Assembly: GCA_037043455.1 (NCBI GenBank)
Contig: JAWPHD010004356.1
Span: 1-64,000, forward strand
Direction: 5' to 3'
DNA from: Cyrtodaria siliqua
Lineage: Eukaryota; Mollusca; Bivalvia; Adapedonta; Hiatellidae
Length of the DNA: 64,000 nucleotides
A program made the translations under genes and the position numbers. This document shows, piece after piece, positions 57,105-64,000 of the stretch. The notes under the pieces are model-generated. The model did not search any database, had not been told where the DNA came from, and saw only the letters and a list, made by a program, of their open reading frames with translations. The stretch's first letter is position 1. Every line of letters begins with the position of its first letter.

Positions 57105-57295
57105 ACTTTATATGTTTATGATTTATGTCGCATGTCGTGTTTATGATTGATGTCGCATGCCGTGTTTATGATTTATGTCGCATGCCGTGTTTATGATTGA
57201 TGTTGCATGCCGTGTTTATGATTTATGTCGCATGCCGTGTTTATGATTTATGTCGCATGTCGTGTTTATGATTTATGTCGCATGCCGTGTTTATA
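57105..57295 (-). repeat. 25-bp minisatellite, right arm
   Basis: ATGTCGCATGCCGTGTTTAT recurs every 25 bp; mirror of 48060-48248, with substitutions (TGTTGCATG, CATGTCGTG) absent in the left array. Confidence 0.85.
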
Positions 57296-57359
57296 CTTGT
57301 AATGTTTGCTTTGAATGCGTGATTTTTGGTTGACTGTGTGTGTCCTATGATTGGTACAT

Positions 57360-57600
57360 TTCCTTTCCACATTCTCTGGCGTTAAACGTCATTTTTCAGA
57401 CTGTTGTTGTGGTGGTGGTAGAGAGAGATAACGTTATTCCTGGGTAGAACCAGTATTGTATACCTTCCGCCATCCGCAAGGATCGACACTTTCTCACAAG
57501 TCGAGCCCCCAGTGGGATTCAAACCCGCAGGTGAGAGGCGAGTCGGTTTCAAACGAAGCGTATTTACCCTCTCGACCACGGAGGACATTTCTTGTTCGAC
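57360..57600 (-). repeat. tRNA-derived SINE, right copy
   Basis: Inverse of 47760-47990: the A-box head is near 57590, the B box GGGATTCAAACCC at about 57513 and the CGTTAAACGTCA body end at about 57381. The B box has one change relative to the left copy. Confidence 0.7.
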
Positions 57601-57718
57601 TGTTAGACTTACATATATATCTGTTTCTGTTGTTGCTAAAAAAAATTATCAGTAGCGTTTACATTATTCATAACCAGAATAACAAAACAAACAAACTTTG
57701 AAATTCTTTGGTATTATT

Positions 57719-57724
57719 TTTATT
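57719..57724 (-). terminator. Polyadenylation signal of right protease gene
   Basis: Plus-strand TTTATT reads AATAAA on the gene strand, about 120 bases past the stop; mirror of 47630-47635. Confidence 0.5.
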
Positions 57725-57845
57725 CATTTATGAATTACAAAGCAATCAACAGGCACATTAAAGCAATACACGATATTGTTAATGTCAAATATGCGCCCTT
57801 TGTTTCTTCTAGTTACGTGTTGGCCTGTGATTGAAACTGCCCCCG

Positions 57846-60800
57846 TTAGTTGACTATGCTATTAATCCATGTATTGTAGGCCGAGATTCGTGTATAGACG
57901 CTAGGGTAGCTCGTCGAACAACTGGCCATGCCAAATGACGTCACGCCTGCGAGGATGGTCACGCCGTCCGAACGTACGCACTCCATCGGGCCACCACTAT
58001 CACCCTGGGAAATTAAAAACAGATTAGTATTAAACAAAGCAGCTGTATATGTATGTGCATATATAAAAAACATTTATTTTTTATTTATTTATTTACCTTT
58101 AAGGGAAACACGGCAATTTTGATTACTTGCAGCCTCTCGCTATTAGTTTTCCTAAATAACGTTCACATTTGCAAATCATTAATAAGTAATAGAGAGAGTC
58201 TGGTCTCGGCGAGTTGGCTTATTTAAACACCGAGATGGGCGTAGCCCATCTGGGTTTTTAAATAACCAACGAGCTGAGACACTGTGACGTCAGAGTGACG
58301 TCCGTACTCTAATTCCTCTATCTGGTAGTTGTAGTACGGTATAGACACGCCCCTTTAGTTACCATAAATTCAACGATATAATGCTTTGCATTCATCAAAG
58401 GAAATGTCACCGACCATGCTACAATAATCTTTTAAATAGTTCAAAGCAATCACACATATCATATCACAAGTTAGTTGCTGGTTATACTGCACCAATAAGT
58501 AATAGATAGAGTCTGGTCTCAGCGAGTTGGCTTAAACACCGAGATGGGCGTATTCCATCGAGATGCGTAGTCCATCGAGGTGTTTAAATAACCAAGTAGC
58601 TGTGACAGACTCTATCTTTTTTTGTAGTATGGTGTACTTAGTAACACTGTGACACTGCTCTAAATCCATCTATCTGGTAGTTGTAGTACGGTATATCCAC
58701 GCCCCTTTAGTTTTACATTCATCAAAGGAAATGTCACCGACCATGCTACATTATCGTATAAACCTGTTTTAGAATAACCAAGAAAACAGCCAATTCCAAA
58801 CTGTGTGACTTTTATTTAATTGCAGTAGGTTTAAAATTTGCTAATCTAAATGTTTGCCCCATACTTCCAGCATTTCGTGTGTGATTTAAACATTTAGATA
58901 CAAACTAAACATTAACAAACATCAGTTTTCTAGAAATCCATCCGTGAAACTTACATTACAGGCTCCACTTTGTGAGTCACCAAGGATACATATGTGATTG
59001 TCAGAGACCTGGGTTGGCCAATAAGATCTACAGACGCTTGTCGACATAATCTGACCTGTGGTCTTCTGAAGAATATCGGGTAAGGAACTGCTCGTGCCGG
59101 CTGTAATTTGAAACATTTTTCTTTTGGCTTGTTTGTTAGCTTCTGGGTTACATACTATCCATCCGAAACTCAATAGTCTTTGGGATATTTTCAAATGTCC
59201 AACTTTCAATGTCTTGTTGTTAACCCTTCATAACGAAGTTCTCATTTGTAATTTACTAACATTTAAGCGATGTTGTTTTAAAGAAAGATTAAATTGGGCC
59301 TTACATCTACTATTCTGTATATAAGCTAGTGGGTGTGTACTTAATGCAAGTGATTTAACGACTTGTTTATTACAAAATGCAAGCTACTGAAACAATGCTA
59401 ACAGTATATCGATACAGGTAACGCTATTGATCAACTGACTATATAGTCAAGTGTTAAAACGTAGGGACTGTTAGTCCGAAAGTCATGGGTTCGAATCTCG
59501 CATAGATTATAATATTTTTCAGTATATGCAATGTTGTGCATTTTTGATGTTGATTTGTCGATAGCAGGTAAAGAAATGAAACTGTCTTATTTCAAGTTTT
59601 TGATTAAGGGTTATGTCTCCTTGAAAATCAGAACGATTTAAAGTTGGCTAACTCAAACACTTCTACATATTGCTTTACATAAAACCTTTCGTTTCATCCC
59701 ACTCAAAAACTTCTGCATATATATTTTTTACATAAAAACGTTCGTTTGATACCGGATGGACATAAGAAAGATGAGTCAAATTTTATTGAGAGAAAAAAAG
59801 AGAAGAATAATGAATTTGGGTAAGTAATCATTTGAACGACAGGTGGAAACATCTGTTGCAAGTCCATTTTCTACCATTTTGAAATGTTTCACGTATAAGA
59901 TTCACATACTTTAGATATTGGTTTGGTAGACTGCTGTTTTTTTTGTAATTATTTCACATCTGATATTCTTGTCAGTGCTTTGTTCTTGATAACCATTCTT
60001 CATAAGTGTATGCATATGTTTCACAAAAGAAATACAAAAGAAATACACAGATCGAATGCATTGATGCATTTCTTTCCAAGCCCCAAACAAAGGTCTAAAG
60101 TTATCCGAGAGCAAATAAACCCTCCACAAACTACATAGGCTAAACATGTATTTACATGCAAAATAATGCGACTGTTTTGCTTTTTAAAGTAATACGTCAA
60201 CATGTATGCATATACTCTGTACTAGTCTTGATCATCTTCGACGCTTGATTGTAAATGCAAACGTCTGTCTTGACCCTTTGTGCAGAAACTAATTTGAAAC
60301 CGGAAGCACATGTCCGTAAAATATTATTATTTTATTAATTTGACCATCCACATTTAGTTTGTCGATACAATTATGAAGTTCCCATCTTTATTTATTTATT
60401 AATTTATTGTATATCTGCCGTTCTGTATATCTTTGATAGAAGGTGCGTCTGTATCAGCCAATCAAAAACGATACCGGAATCTCGATTAAACGGCTGCCGT
60501 GTGAATATAATTTAGACGTTTGTCTTGAAAACAAGCAAGCGTCGCAGATGATCTAGACTAACTATGTACTTACAGAGTCTTCCCCATCCGGTTATAGTGC
60601 ATGTTGAACTTCCGGTGTCACCCGCCGTTGCAAGAGCGATCGATGTGAATGGGACGCTGATGGGGCGGGATAGTCGGAGTAGGGAGATGTCATTCGGATA
60701 GGATCCAGATCCACTGCCGTAGGAAGGGTGCTGGAAACGAATTAACAGTATAACTATAAAGGCACATATATCAGTTTGTTTGTTTTTATGGTGTTTTACG

Positions 60801-63720
60801 TCATTTTCAACACATGTAAGGTTATATATGACGGTCGATTTTTTTGTGGTGAATGCAGACCACCCACTTTTCCTTGGTAGAACAAGAATAGTATGTTTAT
60901 TTCACACACAAAAAATAGACAAATATTTCCAAAAGTAGGTTTTAACGAATTCGATAAATTAAAATTAAGACACTCTAAACGTTTTACCGCAAGCTATTAA
61001 AGCTTACTAAAGTTATATACTATATTCTTATTTTCTGATGTGTAGTTTCATACACGCCGTTGTGCTGTTTCATGTTTAGTCCATTACAATACGATACGAT
61101 GGTTTTTGTATGCAGATATTGCGTCATGTCTTCAGAAGCCTCGCCGGAAAGTGTGAATGGGGTCGTGCCATACACTCTTACTATATTCTCTATAGACCTC
61201 GCCATAACTCTATAGTAGTTACAGACTATAAAACCATTCGAGCTATGATTCTCACAGCTACTACTGCCCCAGCAAGAATTAGTTGACAACTTTACTATCA
61301 AATAGTCAAACAGTATTTTGGCTGTTAACTATTTATTTCTAAAGCGATTTTCAAACTTAAGTTGTTTTTTCATACCACTGAAAATTCCAGGCCCAAAGAT
61401 ATATCATTTATTTAAGTATTGGAAAATTTGGCTGAAACATGCCCTCTCCATCCCCCACCCCACCACCCACACCCTGAAGGCCATATATGTTCGTGTTATC
61501 ATCCGTAGGTCTACTACTTACATTTACAACTTGTGCGACACTTATAGTCTCCTCATTGAGGTCCGTCGTCGACCTCCGGTACTCGTTGATTACGATCGAA
61601 TATAGGGAGGACGATCAAAAGCGGAACAAGGACATATGTTAATAATCTTATAATTGTGTGCATGCAGTAACGTTATGTTCCCGTTGAGTCCATGTCAGGT
61701 TGCATTTCGCGTTGTTTTCATGTCAAGTTTCATTTCGCGTTGTGTTCACGTCAGGTTTCATTTCATGTCACGATGTGTTCATGTCATTTTATTCTGTGTT
61801 TAAACACGCACTACTATTAGACATGTGATACATATTATTCCAATATTTAGAGAATAGCTCGCGTAGACTTAGAAACCTATCTTCTGAATTGGTCACGCCT
61901 AACATCTTAACATTCTATATTAAATAGGATATATTTTCAATTCTATAACAGATGAAGCACCAACAGTGGTGATGCGAGTTCAACTTTACGAACTGTAAGT
62001 AAGAAGGGGGATAATTCAGGTAAAATACATGACATAGTTCTTGTTCCTGTCATACAACATTGTCTACTCATAAGATAATGAACATGTGTTCCGACAATTT
62101 GTTTGTGAGAACTGAAAAAACCCAAACACAAACACATAACCAAAACGTCAAATCGCGCAGACGGACTGACAGACGGACAAACTATAAGCCTGGATTTGCT
62201 ACGCAGTCTCTAAAATGGGTCATGACTAAAACGCTGTCTGGCGAAGGTCACGTGGTAGTTATGGCAACGAGGCTACTTACTCCTGAGTGCAATGAGCGGC
62301 CGTTACGATCCAGTTCTCGTTGACAATGGCACCTCCACAAGAGTGACTTCCGGAACGCTTAAGCGACACCTGGTGAGGATGAGCGCCCTGTACCGCATTC
62401 TGGCCATTCACAATCCTCGATAATGAGTTGGCTGAAAGTGACGAGGTTTGCTTTTGAGTGTTTGAGAATAAGACAAATACAACACGTTCACCTGCAACTT
62501 GCAAAATCAGTTTCATACCATTTAGACATTGTACATTGATATGTATATACGTATTTATATGTCTGGGAGGTTCACCTGATTATGACACGTCACATGTAAG
62601 CATGGTCAACATTTTAATTGATTCCTGTGAGCTTTAGAAACAAAACATACAACGTTCGTTTTCATCGTTATACTCCGATTGAAGTGTCCTGCATCACCGG
62701 AACTTTTGGATCGTCATTTTAATGTTTCAGACTTTGTATGGAATCTCTGGACGCCAAGTGTAGATAGCCATGTTGTGAGTCAACAGAATTGAACAATACT
62801 GCTTAGCCTCATACACGGTTAACATATAACGGTTGACGAAATTATGTAAAAAGTTGTTAGTTATTTGTGTTCACGAATCAGAATTAAGCTTAAGTGTCTT
62901 TACATATGTTTCATTAGTTTATACTGTTATTGTAATGCCAGAGATGGCCCTTGATTGGAAAGTAAAAAAGTATTCTATTCTACTCTGTTCCATTCCATTA
63001 TATTCTTTTCTATTCTATTCTATTCCATTCCATTCTCTTTTATTCTATTGATAAAATTTCTGTGAATAATTACGTAATTAAATTCACGATCAAGTTTTAA
63101 AATCATTAAATTGTTTAATGGCTCATCAACGCATACTCTTAGCTTATATAGAGCCACCCGAGAGACAGAGAGATATTACATTTCTCAATGAAAATGTCTG
63201 TTCAAAGAATCTCATTTTTTTTTTAAAAATAAAATGTTGATTTGATTTGAATTGTGTTTTAAGTCATTTTTGACACATGTTAGGCCATATAGGACGGTCG
63301 ATTTGTTTTCTGGTAGAGGAAATAAGATTAGATAAACTTAAAACTGGAATGTATTTATTTTATAAAATAAATCTTAATCGTTATAATATGTACAAGTGAA
63401 AATAAACTGGTTTTCGTCTTCGATATCTAATGAATTATTAATAAAACAAAAACGTCAATTATTTTTCCTCCCTATCTTCCCGTTTATAACCATGCATGGG
63501 GAGGTAATAGTGGAAGATAAATCACAATATATGTAAATACCTTTTTTTTAAAATTAAAATCGGATGTGTGTTTTTTTCGATCACAGCTATTAGCAATATC
63601 CCTCTTTGAATAAACAATGAATTGCAAGAATGGGATCAAAATTATTCCAATGAAGTTAAATAACTTACCAGAGACCGCTATAATGCAGAGACAAACCAAA
63701 GCCAGCATGTTGATAGACAT
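57846..63720 (-). CDS. Chymotrypsin-like serine protease, right copy with mutated exon 3 acceptor
   Basis: Exons in gene order: 63669-63720, 62281-62431, 61522-61615, 60574-60730, 58955-59100 and 57846-58004, with exactly the lengths of the left gene (52, 151, 94, 157, 146, 159) and the same phases. The signal peptide, SR|IVNG activation site, His-Asp-Ser triad and eight mature cysteines are all kept. Nine codons change the residue and four are silent; changes include Ala-Ser to Met-Ala just after the pocket glycine at chymotrypsin position 216. The odd feature is the acceptor before exon 3: the gene strand reads CCGCTTTTG where the left gene has CCGCTTTAG, so the AG is lost although exon 3 itself is identical (94 of 94). 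The first AG inside the exon would drop 34 bases and shift the frame. Either this copy is a recent pseudogene, exon 3 is skipped (also a frameshift), a non-AG acceptor is used, or the base is a sequencing error. Confidence 0.8.
58190..58755. repeat. Right-arm-only tandem duplication of intron 5 hairpin
   Basis: GAGTCTGGTCTC, GCGAGTTGGCTTA, AACACCGAGATGGGCGTA, TATCTGGTAGTTGTAGTACG and AAGGAAATGTCACCGACCAT appear twice, about 310-360 bp apart, in this arm but once in the left arm (46930-47175). The duplication therefore came after the arms separated. Confidence 0.65.
59445..59508 (+). pseudogene. Degenerate tRNA-Asn-like sequence, right copy
   Basis: AAGTGTTAAAACGTAGGGAC, CTGTTAGTCCGAAAGTCATG and GGTTCGAATCTCGC keep an intact B box (GGTTCGAATC) and a CTGTTAG loop with GTT at the anticodon place. 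No 5' acceptor partner for the 3' end is visible, and the anticodon stem is only about 3 bp, so it is not considered functional. Confidence 0.4.
60223..60560. mobile_element. TA-flanked MITE in protease intron 4, right copy
   Basis: Inverse of 45120-45457, identical in length (338 bp including the flanking bases), with a few substitutions. Confidence 0.7.
60750..60860 (-). repeat. SINE 3'-end remnant in right protease intron 3
   Basis: Mirror of 44815-44925 (GTTTTTATGGTGTTTTACGT, CATGTAAGGTTATATATGAC). Confidence 0.5.
62968..63050 (-). repeat. Short pentanucleotide microsatellite, right arm
   Basis: TTCTA/TTCCA pentamers, about 80 bp; mirror of the 260-bp array at 42478-42738. Confidence 0.8.
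63230..63325 (-). repeat. SINE 3'-end remnant in right protease intron 1
   Basis: Mirror of 42225-42315: TTTGATTTGAATTGTGTTTT, GACACATGTTAGGCCATATA and GACGGTCGATTTG. Confidence 0.45.
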
Positions 63721-63763
63721 GGTGATGCCGAGAAGTTATCTGCTCAACATAGCACGGGAACCG

Positions 63764-63771
63764 TTTATATA
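63764..63771 (-). promoter_or_regulatory. TATA box of right protease gene
   Basis: Plus-strand TTTATATA reads TATATAAA on the gene strand, 43 bases before the ATG, as in the left gene. Confidence 0.65.
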
Positions 63772-64000
63772 GCCACATGTGTGACAATTATGGGGCGAAA
63801 CGTGATAAGTACCTTGAGATCCTAACAGACAATTTCTACTTTGTTTTGCTAAGGGTTTATTTATTGTTTTATGGAGTGCTTTTGAAATTCTACTTAGTGA
63901 TTATTTAATGTGATAACTAATATTACACAGCAACTATCTACCGATCATTTTGAATTTCAAATATTCAAGAAAGTCTATTGTTTTACTCTTTGTTATAAAC

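Larger units (their letters stand above)
53147..64000 (-). repeat. Right arm of giant inverted duplication
   Basis: Inverted counterpart of 41490-52244, starting ATCTCATACCATTAACCAAG. At the window edge (64000) the match to 41490 is still good, so the outer limit is not reached. It has a local tandem duplication at 58190-58755 absent from the left arm and shorter or longer arrays in places. Confidence 0.9.

Overview
The window looks like a piece of a bivalve mollusc nuclear genome (inference). It is AT-rich, has intron-containing genes with GT-AG splice sites, and is full of tRNA-derived SINE-like repeats, TIR elements (MITEs) and dispersed repeats whose ends carry a subterminal inverted motif plus a 3' hairpin. 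It also holds an HSPA12-type Hsp70 gene, a family known to be expanded in bivalves. Nothing looks bacterial or organellar. I recognise only four protein-coding loci: an HSPA12-like gene (minus, 11483-13234), the last coding exon of an unidentified plus-strand gene (20168-20356), and two six-exon chymotrypsin-like serine protease genes facing each other (plus 41783-47508; minus 57846-63720).

Layout. 1-8.4 kb: nested dispersed repeats with 165-320 bp tandem cores; several have the terminal layout of non-autonomous Helitron/Helentron-like elements. A TA-flanked MITE with 51-bp perfect inverted repeats sits at 723-1205. 8.6-10.8 kb: two further inverted-repeat elements and a G-quadruplex motif. 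11.4-13.25 kb: HSPA12-like gene. 13.5-19.1 kb: more tandem-core repeats, a TTAA-flanked element and a second complete Helentron-like element with another nested in it. 20.1-23.2 kb: terminal exon followed by 78-bp and 66-bp tandem arrays. 23.8-26.1 kb: repeat fragments. 26.1-36.9 kb: an unusual run of unrelated minisatellites (32, 30 and 28 bp, a CAG/TAG compound array, and a 26/24-bp array bracketed by an inverted repeat). 37-41.4 kb: mostly low-copy AT-rich DNA with MITE remnants and a tRNA-like sequence.

41.49-64.0 kb is a giant imperfect inverted duplication: arms of about 10.8 kb around a 0.9-kb spacer, with the right arm running off the window. Each arm has one protease gene, the same intronic MITE and SINE remnants, the same 25-bp minisatellite and the same dead Ty3/gypsy-like integrase fragment. 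By hand alignment the protease coding exons differ at 16 of 759 positions. One sampled intron stretch differs at 6 of 116. The right-hand gene keeps all six reading frames, but its exon 3 acceptor reads TG instead of AG.

The genes show no shared pathway. The protease pair is probably secreted and digestive or defensive; the HSPA12-like protein is a cytosolic Hsp70-related ATPase. Repeat boundaries, copy counts and identities were read by eye and are approximate unless a base is named.
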